Positions 1-10,023 of a stretch of 64,000 nt of DNA are shown piece after piece. Origin of the DNA: Novosphingobium endophyticum (GTDB lineage: Bacteria; Pseudomonadota; Alphaproteobacteria; Sphingomonadales; Sphingomonadaceae). Location: the NCBI RefSeq assembly GCF_014640675.1, contig NZ_BMHK01000008.1, positions 1-64,000 on the forward strand, given 5' to 3'. The notes beneath the pieces were generated by a model, which had not been told where the DNA came from, ran no database searches, and was given only the letters and a program-made list of their open reading frames with translations. The translations under genes and the position numbers were made by a program. The first letter of the stretch is position 1; the number at the start of each line of letters is the position of its first letter.

Positions 1-16
1 CAATCGCTGCCGCCAT
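1..16 (-). CDS. 5' end of a gene running out of the window
   Basis: Reading the minus strand, an ATG at position 16 is preceded by GGAGG at a normal Shine-Dalgarno distance and opens a frame beginning Met-Ala-Ala-Ala-Ile before the window ends. Only five codons are visible, so the product cannot be named. The call rests on the strong ribosome binding site alone. Confidence 0.4.
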
Positions 17-350
17 CACAAGCCTCCGTGTGCCTGTGCCAACGAATCATAATCTCAGCAGTTTGGGAATCCCCGACGTGAGTCAGCCTCTCCGCGCTCT
101 GGTATAAGACTGCTCAACGGTGTTCTCGCGCCAGTTGCGCGCGATTCCGTCTCGCGCCTCGAACGCAGCGGCTTTCTTCGATCGGCCAGGCGCTCAACGC
201 AAGAATAGGCGCGCTTCGGCAAGCCGACACGGGATTTTCCTATGATTGTGGGTTGCCGGGAACTGACGTTTTGCGTCCAGCGACCGCCAGGGATTTCATC
301 CAGCCTTGACCAGGGTGTGCGGTGTGTCGGGAGCCCAAATCATTTAAGGA
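17..350. other. Intergenic stretch without a recognisable gene
   Basis: No open frame with coding character and no RNA gene is recognisable here. It should hold the promoter of the minus-strand gene starting at 16 and whatever follows the 3' end of the tRNA-Lys pair. I see no repeat element of the kind found elsewhere in the window. Confidence 0.5.
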
Positions 351-426
<76 letters not shown>

Positions 427-450
427 CCACGGGTTCCGCGGGAGGGTGGC

Positions 451-526
<76 letters not shown>

Positions 527-628
527 ACGCCTGCCAAGCCTTGAGGGCCTTGCGGCCTGCCGATTCGGCGGCGGAGCGGCCCGTATAACGTCTGCTTCGC
601 GGATTTGAAGGGGAAAGTTGCAACAATT

Positions 629-1741
629 TCAGGACAGCGATCCCGGCCTGCGATTCCAGCAATTTACCGCCATGATCGTGCCGATGCAGATCATGTTGGT
701 CAGCATCGAAGTGCCGCCGTGGCTCATGAACGGGAGAGGAATTCCGACGACCGGCGCGAGCCCCATGACCATCATCAGGTTGATCGCGACATAGAAGAAG
801 ATCGTCGCCGTCATGCCGGTGGCAAGCAGGTTCGAGAAGCGGTCGGGCGCCTTGCGCGCCACGCTCATGCCCCAGCGCAGGATTATCCCGAAGACGAGCA
901 GGACGAAGAAGCCGCCAACCATGCCCCATTCCTCGGCCATGGTCGCGAAGACGAAATCCGTATGGGGTTCGGGAAGGTATTGCAGGTGGCTTTGCGAGCC
1001 TTCGCCGAAGCCCTTGCCGAAGACGCCGCCCGATCCGATCGCGATTTTCGACTGGGTTATGTGATAGCCGGTTCCGAGCGGATCGGCTTCGGGATTGAGG
1101 AAGGTAAGGACGCGGTTGCGCTGATAGTCGTGAAGCAGCGTGAAGAAGGCGATCGGCGCCGCGATCAGGGCGGCCGTTCCCGCGCCCAGAAACCACCGCA
1201 GCGGCAGTCCCGCAAGGAACATGGTGATCGCCCCGCCAAAGCAGATGGCGAGCGCCGTGCCGAGATCAGGTTGCAGCATGACGAGAAAGGCCGGAATTCC
1301 GATCAGGACGCCGGCCGGGACGAGGCCGCGCCAGCTCTCGGTCATCGAGGCGGGCAGCGCTTCATAGAACCGGGCGAGCACCAGCACGATGCCGGGCTTC
1401 ATCAGTTCGGACGGTTGCAGCGTCATGAAGCCGAGGTTGAGCCAGCGCTGGCTGCCGCCGCCCATGGCTCCGATCATTTCGACCAGTACCAGCAGAACGA
1501 CGATCACGCCGTAGACCGGGTAGGCAGCGGCGCGGAACAGGTTGCGGCTGAAGTGGGAGATCGCGATGGCCATGCCCAGGAACACCGCGAAACGGATCAC
1601 ATGGCTCAGCGCATAGGGCTGGAGATGGCCGCCCGCCGCGGAATAGAGCACGGCGGCGCCCAGCGCGACCAGCCCGAAAAGCGGGATGAGCATCTCCCAG
1701 GGTTGACGCGCGATCGCGTCGGGAACGATCGAGCGGCTCAC
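629..1741 (-). CDS. rodA: Peptidoglycan glycosyltransferase RodA
   Basis: SEDS-family membrane glycosyltransferase of the elongasome. It polymerises lipid II into glycan strands together with PBP2. The 370-residue protein has about ten hydrophobic segments. The conserved QPSE motif lies near residue 110, and the loop ADPLGTGYH contains Asp220, which aligns with the catalytic aspartate of RodA (D262 in E. coli). Its ATG overlaps the stop of mrdA by 4 bp, so the two are translationally coupled as the last genes of mreB-mreC-mreD-mrdA-rodA. Confidence 0.97.
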   Translation of the reverse strand: MSRSIVPDAIARQPWEMLIPLFGLVALGAAVLYSAAGGHLQPYALSHVIRFAVFLGMAIAISHFSRNLFRAAAYPVYGVIVVLLVLVEMIGAMGGGSQRWLNLGFMTLQPSELMKPGIVLVLARFYEALPASMTESWRGLVPAGVLIGIPAFLVMLQPDLGTALAICFGGAITMFLAGLPLRWFLGAGTAALIAAPIAFFTLLHDYQRNRVLTFLNPEADPLGTGYHITQSKIAIGSGGVFGKGFGEGSQSHLQYLPEPHTDFVFATMAEEWGMVGGFFVLLVFGIILRWGMSVARKAPDRFSNLLATGMTATIFFYVAINLMMVMGLAPVVGIPLPFMSHGGTSMLTNMICIGTIMAVNCWNRRPGSLS

Positions 1742-3819
1742 CGCTCTCCTCCACCACGGGGCGACGGCTCGGTGCCCTGCTGCCCCGCGCCGGCTTCGGC
1801 GCTGCCTGTCCCCACCGGCTCTGGCCGCGGCGACTGCGCCTCGCTAACGATGGGCTGGTTCGCGCTCCTCTCCTCGTCCGCTTCGCGCGCCTTGCGGGTC
1901 TCATCCTCCGTCGAAATCTTCGGAGCGCTTACGCCGTATTGCGAGACATAGGCCTGATAACGGGCGTTGAGCCGTTCCTGTGCGGTCCCGCCCCATTGCT
2001 TTTCGAGCTCGTGCAGCTTTTCCAGTGCCAGCTCGGGATCCCACAGGTAGGTCATGACGTCGCGCGCGATTGGATAGGCCGAGCTCGAACCGCCGCCGTG
2101 TTCCACCAGGACCGCGCAAGCGTAGCGCGGCTTGTCGAACGGTGCGTAGCAGATGAAGTGGCCGTGATCGCGGTATTTCCAGGGACCGGTCTTGCCGCTG
2201 CTGATGTGCAGGCCCACGACCTGGGCGGTCCCCGTCTTGCCGGCGAGCTTGACGTCCTCGATCGGAAGGGCCGCGCGGCCGGCGGTGCCGGGGCCGTTCA
2301 CCACGTCCGACATGGCCTGGTGGACATAATCCAGATGCTCCTGCGTGATACCCAGAGAAGGAGCGTTCTGCGCCTTGTCCGTCAGGAGCATGCGCGGCAT
2401 CAGTTCCCTGCCGCTGGCGATACGCGCGGACATCACCGCCTGCTGCAGCGGGTTCACCAGGAAATAGCCCTGACCGATCGTGGCATTGACGGTGTCGAAG
2501 GTTTGCCACTCCCTGCCGTATTTTCGCAGCTTCCACATCGGGTCCGGCACGGTTCCGTACGATTGGCCGACAACCGGCAGGTCGTATTCCTGACCGAGAC
2601 CCAGCCTGCGCGCCATTGCCGCAATGGGGTCCATGCCGATGCGCTGGGCGAAGTGGTAGAAGTAGACGTCGCAGCTCTGGTAGATGCCCTTGGCCATGTT
2701 GACCCGACCATGCCCGCGACGGTTCCAGCAGTGGAACACCCGGTTGCCGACCCTGAGGCCGCCGCCGCAGAACACCGATTCCTCGGGATCGAGGCCTGCC
2801 TTGAGAAACGAGAGCGCGACCATCGGCTTGACCGTAGAACCGGGCGGGTAGAGCCCGCGCAGCACCTTGTTCCGCAAGGGAACATGATCGTCGTCCGACA
2901 GCATCTTCCATTCGACGCGGCCGATGCCGTCTGAGAAGCTGTTGGGATCGAAGCTGGGCATCGATGCCATGGCCAGGATGTCGCCGTTCTGGCAGTCCAT
3001 GACGACGACGGCGCCGGATTCGGCGCCGAGGCGACGTGAGGCATAGTCCTGCAGGCCGCTGTCGATGGTCAGCCTGATGGTCTTGCCGGGCACGTCCTCG
3101 CGCGTTTCGAGATCGCGCACGATGCGTCCGCCCGCGGTCACCTCCACACGGCGCGCGCCGGGCCTGCCGCGCAGTTCCTGCTCGAAGATCTTTTCCAGCC
3201 CGTCCTTGCCGACCTTGTAGCCGGGGGTGATGAGGATGGGGTCGCGGTCTTTCTCGTATTCCTCGGCCGATGCGGCGCCGACATAGCCGATGAGGTGCCC
3301 GACTGAAGGCCCGGTCGGGTAGTCGCGCGAATAGCCGCGCTGGGTTACCACGCCGGGAAGATCGGGCAGACGCACGCTGACTGCGGCGAAACGCTCCCAA
3401 TCGAGACCCGAGGCGACTTCGACCGGAGCAAAACCGTGGGCCTTGTCGAGCTTGTCCTGCAAGTCCTGCATGGCGACCGGACCGAAATTGAGGAGCTGGC
3501 CCAATCGGGTGACCGTACGCGCGCTGTCCTGCATCCGCTCGGGGATCACGTCGACGCGAAAGTCCGCGCGGTTCGATGCCAGCGGAGTTCCGTGGCGGTC
3601 GAGTATCCAGCCCCGGCGCGGCGGGATCAGCGAGAGGTTGACGCGATTGCTCTCGGCTTCGAGTTGGTACTTCCTGTTCTGCGCGATCGCGAGATAGCTC
3701 AGGCGTCCGGCAAGCAGCACGCCGAGGCCGCCCTGAACAGCACCCAGCACGACGCTGCGCCGGTCGAAACTGTTGCGCAGCGTCGCCATTGTGACATGGC
3801 GCTGAAAGCGAAACTTCAT
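1738..3819 (-). CDS. mrdA: Penicillin-binding protein 2 (transpeptidase)
   Basis: Class B PBP that crosslinks side-wall peptidoglycan as partner of RodA. The 693 residues contain a cytoplasmic stretch and one membrane anchor (about 25-45), a dimerisation domain, and a transpeptidase domain with STVK at 328-331 (active Ser328), SCD at 382-384 and KTGT at 528-531. The C-terminal 70 residues (after about 625) are a polar, low-complexity Pro/Glu-rich tail beyond the usual domain end. The start overlaps the mreD stop by 4 bp. A second in-frame ATG at codon 11 is possible. Confidence 0.96.
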   Translation of the reverse strand: MKFRFQRHVTMATLRNSFDRRSVVLGAVQGGLGVLLAGRLSYLAIAQNRKYQLEAESNRVNLSLIPPRRGWILDRHGTPLASNRADFRVDVIPERMQDSARTVTRLGQLLNFGPVAMQDLQDKLDKAHGFAPVEVASGLDWERFAAVSVRLPDLPGVVTQRGYSRDYPTGPSVGHLIGYVGAASAEEYEKDRDPILITPGYKVGKDGLEKIFEQELRGRPGARRVEVTAGGRIVRDLETREDVPGKTIRLTIDSGLQDYASRRLGAESGAVVVMDCQNGDILAMASMPSFDPNSFSDGIGRVEWKMLSDDDHVPLRNKVLRGLYPPGSTVKPMVALSFLKAGLDPEESVFCGGGLRVGNRVFHCWNRRGHGRVNMAKGIYQSCDVYFYHFAQRIGMDPIAAMARRLGLGQEYDLPVVGQSYGTVPDPMWKLRKYGREWQTFDTVNATIGQGYFLVNPLQQAVMSARIASGRELMPRMLLTDKAQNAPSLGITQEHLDYVHQAMSDVVNGPGTAGRAALPIEDVKLAGKTGTAQVVGLHISSGKTGPWKYRDHGHFICYAPFDKPRYACAVLVEHGGGSSSAYPIARDVMTYLWDPELALEKLHELEKQWGGTAQERLNARYQAYVSQYGVSAPKISTEDETRKAREADEERSANQPIVSEAQSPRPEPVGTGSAEAGAGQQGTEPSPRGGGER

Positions 3820-4361
3820 CGCAGGACCACGAACGGGGTGAGCCGGATCCGGTCTACCTTGGCGACGATGAGGCCGACGAGCGGGAAGGAAAGTATGGAG
3901 ATCACCATCTGCGGCACGATGACATGAAGTGAAGAACTGGCGCCCGCGACATTCGCAAGGACCAGGCTAAACACGATATATGCCACGATAAGCCCGATCG
4001 CTACCAGCCACTCGGTGAGAAAATTGCGCCATGGCAGCCGCGCCTCGACCACTTCGAGAACGATGGCAGCAAGGGACCACAGCAGGACGGCCGAACCGAA
4101 AGGCTGGCCGGAGTAGAGGTCATCGACGATACCCAGTGGCAACCCGGCCCAGATCGGCAGCAGGCCGGGGCGCAATTGCCGCCAGGAAACGAACATCAGG
4201 AAGCCCAGCGGAGGCAATACCGGAGCCGAAGCGATCACGATCCAGCCCGGCAGCACCGAAGCCAGCATGATCGTCAGCCAGGGCAGCGAATGCGCCACCA
4301 GCGGGGAAGGAACGCGGTTGATGCGCGAACGGGGCAGCGCGCTGCGGCGAGGCCCCATCAT
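3816..4361 (-). CDS. mreD: Rod shape-determining protein MreD
   Basis: Small integral membrane protein of the elongasome, 181 residues with about five or six hydrophobic helices, the usual size and pattern for MreD. Sequence conservation in this family is low, so the call leans on position: it is coupled by 4-bp overlaps to mreC upstream and mrdA downstream. A charged N-terminus of about 20 residues precedes the first helix. Confidence 0.93.
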   Translation of the reverse strand: MMGPRRSALPRSRINRVPSPLVAHSLPWLTIMLASVLPGWIVIASAPVLPPLGFLMFVSWRQLRPGLLPIWAGLPLGIVDDLYSGQPFGSAVLLWSLAAIVLEVVEARLPWRNFLTEWLVAIGLIVAYIVFSLVLANVAGASSSLHVIVPQMVISILSFPLVGLIVAKVDRIRLTPFVVLR

Positions 4362-5236
4362 TCGCCGGTGTTCTCGTTGGGGGCGGGCGGAGGCGGCGGT
4401 GCCCAGACCTGCTCGACCATCACATAATCGGTGTCGGCAGGATCACTCAGAACCCGCGCGACCGCGCCATCGCGCAGGATCTCGGTCAGGATCGCCATCG
4501 GCGTCCCCGGTCGGTAGAGCCCGCCCGACCCCGACGTGACCATGACGTCGCCCTTCTTGAGCGGATTGATCCCCAGGTTGATGAGGCGGACGCGCAGGGT
4601 GCCGTCGCCATTGCCCTGCGCGAAGGCGGGTACACCGTCGGTCGAGCGGCGTACGGGCACGATGCTTTCGGTGTCGGTGATTAGGAGCACGCGCGAGGTC
4701 GAGCCGCCGACTTCCAGCACGCGTCCGACGAGGCCCAGCGTCGAGCGGATCGGCATGCCCTGGGTCAGTCCCTTGTCGCGGCCCGAGTCGATCGTGGCGA
4801 AGCGGCGGGTGCTCCCGCCCGTCGAACTCGTCAAACGCGCCGCGGCCACGGCGCCGTCATCTTCCCGGGTGAGGTCGAGCAGGTTCTTGAGTCGGCGGTT
4901 TTCGGCCTCAATCGCCTGCGCTTCGACGAGCCGTACCTTGGCTTCGGCAAGCTCGCGCCTGATCCGGGCCTGCTCGCTGCCCATCGTGAAGAAGCCGGCG
5001 ATGCTGCTCAGGACGCCCGAGCCGGCCACCCTTCCGCCAGCGGTCGCCTTCGCCGCGGGTTCGGTGATGTCCGTGGCGGCGCCGCGCAGCGACGAAAACG
5101 CGCCCGGATTGACGATCGAGACAACGACCAGCCCCAGTCCGACCACGACGCCCAGCACGCCGGCGGTATAGCTGAGGAATGTCGAATATTGCGCTCTGCG
5201 GGAAAATCCGGAGCGCCGGTTTGCGGGCGGCGCCAT
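4358..5236 (-). CDS. mreC: Rod shape-determining protein MreC
   Basis: Bitopic periplasmic scaffold of the elongasome (292 residues). A single membrane helix near residues 22-45 is followed by a heptad-like region (about 95-125, rich in Glu/Leu/Arg), which fits the MreC dimerisation coiled coil. The beta-barrel-type MreC domain follows (GLVGRV, VLLITD, VMTSGSGGLYRPG). It ends in a Pro/Ala-rich tail. AAGGAG lies upstream of the ATG. The gene sits 63 nt downstream of mreB and overlaps mreD. Confidence 0.96.
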   Translation of the reverse strand: MAPPANRRSGFSRRAQYSTFLSYTAGVLGVVVGLGLVVVSIVNPGAFSSLRGAATDITEPAAKATAGGRVAGSGVLSSIAGFFTMGSEQARIRRELAEAKVRLVEAQAIEAENRRLKNLLDLTREDDGAVAAARLTSSTGGSTRRFATIDSGRDKGLTQGMPIRSTLGLVGRVLEVGGSTSRVLLITDTESIVPVRRSTDGVPAFAQGNGDGTLRVRLINLGINPLKKGDVMVTSGSGGLYRPGTPMAILTEILRDGAVARVLSDPADTDYVMVEQVWAPPPPPAPNENTGE

Positions 5237-5299
5237 GCGCCTTGCACTCCTTCGCTTGAGCGGCGCACGACCTCGCCGGTGCCGCCCCCGTTCGACAGA

Positions 5300-6406
<1,107 letters not shown>

Positions 6407-6531
6407 TCAGGGGTGAGAGGCGCTCCCTTAACCCATCGATTCGGGAAATGCCAAAATTTTGTGCAGATTTGCGGTGGGATATTTTGGGCGTCCATCTCGA
6501 ATTGCCCGCGTTTCACCGCTAGGCTGTGTCG

Positions 6532-8334
6532 ATGCCGACAATTCGCCGCCTTCCGGAACATCTCGTCAACCGAATTGCCGCGGGCGAAGTGGTCGAACGC
6601 CCGGCGTCCGCGCTCAAGGAACTCGTTGAAAACGCGATCGATGCGGGGGCCGGACAGGTAACCGTTCGCATCGCATCGGGCGGGCTCGACCTGATCGAGG
6701 TCACCGACGACGGCTGCGGCATGAGTCCCGACGAAATCGCACTGGCGCTGGAACGCCATGCGACGTCGAAACTGCCGGACGAGCAGATCGAACAGGTCTC
6801 GACCCTGGGCTTCCGGGGCGAGGCACTGCCTTCGATCGGCTCGGTCGCCCGGTTGACCATCGAGAGTCGCCCGTCCGCCAGCGGCGAGGGCTGGAAGCGA
6901 ATCGTCGATCATGGGCAACTCGTCGATGATGGCCCCGCCGCGCTGCCGCCGGGCACGCGCATCAGAGTTGAAAACCTCTTCGGCAAGGTTCCCGCGCGCC
7001 GCAAGTTCCTGCGCTCCCCACGATCCGAATATGCCGCGTGCCAGGACGTGGTGCGCAGGCTCGCCATGGCGCGGCCTGACGTCGGGTTCGTGATGGAACA
7101 CGACGGGCGGCGCGTGCTGGCCGTGCAGCCGCGCGAGGAACTGGCGGCGCGCGTGGCACGGCTCGTCGCGCGTGAGCTGGCCGAGGACGGCGTGTTGATC
7201 GAGGCTGAACGCGGCACGGCAAGGCTGACCGGCGTCGCCGGGCTGCCGACCTTCAATCGCGGCGTCGCCGATCACCAGTATCTTTTCGTCAATGGCCGTC
7301 CGGTCAAGGATCGCCTGCTGGTGGGCGCCGTGCGCGGTGCCTATTCGGACATGCTCGCACGCGACCGGCATGCCGTGCTGGCGCTGTTCCTCGAAATCCC
7401 GCCCGAGGAAGTCGATGTCAACGTGCATCCGGCCAAGACCGAGGTCCGCTTTCGCGACCCCGCCTTCGTGCGCGGTTTCCTCGTGGGGGCCCTGCGCCAT
7501 GCGCTGGAAGGGGCTGGGCAGAAGAGCGCGCAGCCGCCTTCGATATCGGCCATGAACAACTGGCAGGTCGAGCCTGTCGCGCCTTCCGCCTCGGCATCCT
7601 CGCTGGGTTCGCTGTTCGCGCGCGAGTATTCCGCGCCGGTTTCGCGCGTTTCCGAAGCCGGCGCCGCATGGCGTGCGTACGAAGCCGAAGTCATGGCTCC
7701 GCCCGCCGCCCGCGCCGAGGAGGCGAGCGATGAACCGGAGGCGGCGCTACGCTATCCGCTGGGTGTCGCAAGAGGACAGGTCGCGGGCACGTATATCGTC
7801 GCCGAAGCCGAGGACGGTCTGGTCATCGTGGACCAGCATGCCGCCCACGAACGCCTTGTCCTGGAACGCCTCAAGACGGCGGGCGCGGAGGACGCCATGG
7901 CGCGCAGTCAGGCGCTGCTCCTGCCCGAGGTGGTCGAACTGGAGGAAGCCGCGTGCGACGCGCTGGAGGAGAAGGCGGAGGAGATGGCCGGGTTCGGCCT
8001 GGTGATCGAGCGCTTCGGGCCGGGCGCCATGCTCGTGCGCGCGGTGCCGTCGGTTCTCGGCAAGGCGGACGTTTCGGGCCTCGTTCGCGATCTTGCCGAC
8101 GATCTTGCGAAGAACGGCGATGCCCTGCTGCTCGGCGAGAAGCTGGATCTCGTCCTGGCGACGATGGCCTGCCACGGTTCGGTGCGGGCAGGGCGCTCGC
8201 TGTCAGTCGCCGAGATGAATGCCCTGCTGCGGGAAATGGAGCGCACCCCCCGTTCGGGCCAGTGCAACCACGGGCGCCCGACCTGGGTCAAGCTGGCGCA
8301 CGAGGACATCGAGAAACTGTTTGGCCGCCGGTAA
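6532..8334 (+). CDS. mutL: DNA mismatch repair protein MutL, endonuclease type
   Basis: Mismatch-repair ATPase that links MutS recognition to strand incision. The N-terminal GHKL domain shows NRIAAGEVV, DDGCGM and GFRGEAL. A linker of about 90 residues follows, then the C-terminal dimerisation domain. That domain carries DQHAAHERLVLE from Asp434, matching DQHA(X)2E(X)4E of MutL endonucleases, and near the end QCNHGRPT. This protein is therefore expected to nick DNA itself, unlike E. coli MutL. The ATG at 6532 (600 residues) matches the usual MutL N-terminus better than the GTG two codons upstream. Confidence 0.97.
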   Translation: MPTIRRLPEHLVNRIAAGEVVERPASALKELVENAIDAGAGQVTVRIASGGLDLIEVTDDGCGMSPDEIALALERHATSKLPDEQIEQVSTLGFRGEALPSIGSVARLTIESRPSASGEGWKRIVDHGQLVDDGPAALPPGTRIRVENLFGKVPARRKFLRSPRSEYAACQDVVRRLAMARPDVGFVMEHDGRRVLAVQPREELAARVARLVARELAEDGVLIEAERGTARLTGVAGLPTFNRGVADHQYLFVNGRPVKDRLLVGAVRGAYSDMLARDRHAVLALFLEIPPEEVDVNVHPAKTEVRFRDPAFVRGFLVGALRHALEGAGQKSAQPPSISAMNNWQVEPVAPSASASSLGSLFAREYSAPVSRVSEAGAAWRAYEAEVMAPPAARAEEASDEPEAALRYPLGVARGQVAGTYIVAEAEDGLVIVDQHAAHERLVLERLKTAGAEDAMARSQALLLPEVVELEEAACDALEEKAEEMAGFGLVIERFGPGAMLVRAVPSVLGKADVSGLVRDLADDLAKNGDALLLGEKLDLVLATMACHGSVRAGRSLSVAEMNALLREMERTPRSGQCNHGRPTWVKLAHEDIEKLFGRR

Positions 8335-8354
8335 GGTAAGGCCGGCCCGGCGGC

Positions 8355-8801
8355 TCAATCGCCGCGCACCGCGACCATTCCGTTCGCCGTGAAGTGCATC
8401 ACGGCCTCGCCGTTCTGGTTGTAGGTCGTCAGCCGGTGGCGGACGATCCCCCTTTCCGGCCGCGACCGGCTGCGGCGGGTATCCAGCACTTCCAGTTCGC
8501 AGCTCAACACGTCTCCGGGATAGACCGGCTTCAGCCAGCGCAGTTCGTCCACTCCCGGCGAGCCAAGCCCCTGATGGCCGCGTGCCTTCATTTCCTCGAC
8601 GAACATGGCCATGGTCAGGGCGCAGGTATGCCAGCCGCTGGCGCAGAGTCGCTTGAAATGGGTGGCGGCGGCGGCCTCGTCGTCGATGTGGAACGGCTGC
8701 GGGTCGTAGCGCGAGGCGAACTCGATCACTTCCTCGCGCGTGACCCGGCGGCTGCCAAAGCGCGACTTCTGACCGGCGACGATGTCCTCGAAAAATTCCA
8801 T
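8355..8801 (-). CDS. MaoC-like hydratase
   Basis: Hot-dog-fold protein of the MaoC/R-hydratase family (148 residues). The sequence EFASRYDPQPFHID carries the Asp and His of the hydratase catalytic motif, so an (R)-specific enoyl-CoA hydratase activity is likely. The acyl-CoA substrate cannot be told. An ATG at 8801 is preferred over the GTG one codon upstream. It ends 20 nt after the convergent mutL stop and lies just downstream of ychF on the same strand. Confidence 0.85.
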   Translation of the reverse strand: MEFFEDIVAGQKSRFGSRRVTREEVIEFASRYDPQPFHIDDEAAAATHFKRLCASGWHTCALTMAMFVEEMKARGHQGLGSPGVDELRWLKPVYPGDVLSCELEVLDTRRSRSRPERGIVRHRLTTYNQNGEAVMHFTANGMVAVRGD

Positions 8802-8820
8802 CACCGTATCCCGTCGGGGC

Positions 8821-9921
8821 CTACACGTTGAACTTGAAGTGCATCACGTCGCCGTCGTGGACGACGTATTCCTTGCCTTCCTGCCGCAGCTTGCCGGCTT
8901 CCTTCGCGCCCGATTCTCCCCCCAGCGTGACGAAGTCATCATAGGCGATGGTCTCGGCGCGGATGAAGCCGCGCTGCATGTCGGAGTGAATCTCTCCCGC
9001 CGCTTCGGGAGCCTTGGCGCCCTTGTGCACCGTCCAGGCGCGCGCTTCCTTGGGGCCGACGGTGAAGAAGGTGAGCAGGTCGAGCAATTCGTAACCTGCG
9101 CGAATGATGCGGGCGAGGCCGGTCTCATGCAAGCCCATTTCCTCGAGGAAGACCATGCGATCCTCGCTGTCCATCCCGACGAGTTCCGCCTCGATGGCGG
9201 CAGAGACGATAACGGCGGTGGCGTTCTCGGCAGCGGCCTTCTCGAAGACACGTTTGGAGAACTCATTGCCCTCGGCTGCCGATTCCTCCTCGACGTTGCA
9301 GACGTAGAGTACCGGCTTGGCGGTGAGGAGCTGGGCCTGAGCGAAGATGCGGGCTTCCTCGTCGTCCCTGGGCTCGGTCAGTCGCGCGGGCTTGCCTTCG
9401 CGCAGTAGTTCCAGCGCCTGGCCAAGAACGGACGCGGCGATCTTCGCCTCCTTGTCGCCACCGGTCGCCTTCTTCTGCGCGGCGGGGACGCGCTTTTCGA
9501 GGCTTTCAAGGTCCGCGAGCAGCAGTTCCGTCTCCACCGTCTCGGCATCGGCGATAGGATCGACCTTGTTCTCGACGTGCTGGATGTCGTCGTTCTCGAA
9601 GCAGCGCAGGACATGGACGATCGCGTCGACTTCGCGGATGTTGCCGAGGAACTGGTTGCCGAGCCCTTCGCCCTTGGACGCACCGCGAACGAGACCGGCG
9701 ATATCGACGAAGGAAAGCTGGGTCGGGATGATCTTGGCCGAGCCGGCGATCGCGGCCAGCTTGTCGAGGCGCGGATCGGGCACGCCGACCTGACCGACAT
9801 TGGGCTCGATCGTGCAGAACGGATAATTTGCCGCCTGCGCCGCCTGCGTCTCGGTGAGCGCATTGAACAAGGTGGACTTGCCGACATTGGGCAAGCCCAC
9901 GATCCCGCAACGGAAACCCAT
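8821..9921 (-). CDS. ychF: Redox-regulated ATPase YchF
   Basis: Obg-related P-loop protein (366 residues) that associates with ribosomes. In characterised members it prefers ATP to GTP. GLPNVGKS (9-16) is the P-loop. The position usually occupied by the guanine-specificity motif NKxD reads NVEE, as in other YchF proteins. A C-terminal TGS domain follows. The ATG at 9921 has GGAG eight bases upstream and gives the standard N-terminus MGFRCGIVG. A longer frame adds 12 residues with no support. Confidence 0.96.
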   Translation of the reverse strand: MGFRCGIVGLPNVGKSTLFNALTETQAAQAANYPFCTIEPNVGQVGVPDPRLDKLAAIAGSAKIIPTQLSFVDIAGLVRGASKGEGLGNQFLGNIREVDAIVHVLRCFENDDIQHVENKVDPIADAETVETELLLADLESLEKRVPAAQKKATGGDKEAKIAASVLGQALELLREGKPARLTEPRDDEEARIFAQAQLLTAKPVLYVCNVEEESAAEGNEFSKRVFEKAAAENATAVIVSAAIEAELVGMDSEDRMVFLEEMGLHETGLARIIRAGYELLDLLTFFTVGPKEARAWTVHKGAKAPEAAGEIHSDMQRGFIRAETIAYDDFVTLGGESGAKEAGKLRQEGKEYVVHDGDVMHFKFNV

Positions 9922-10023
9922 GTATAACTCCGCGAAAATGCAAATTTGCTCGCCCATAGCCGCAGCGATCGGTCTTGACCAGTTTCACCTAATCTTCACC
10001 CGGCCGGCATAGGAACCGGGGCC

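Noticed and set aside
605..1951. Plus-strand frame of 448 codons over rodA
   Set aside because: It is the antisense shadow of rodA and mrdA. The encoded protein is rich in Arg, His and Asp without domains, typical of GC-rich antisense frames.
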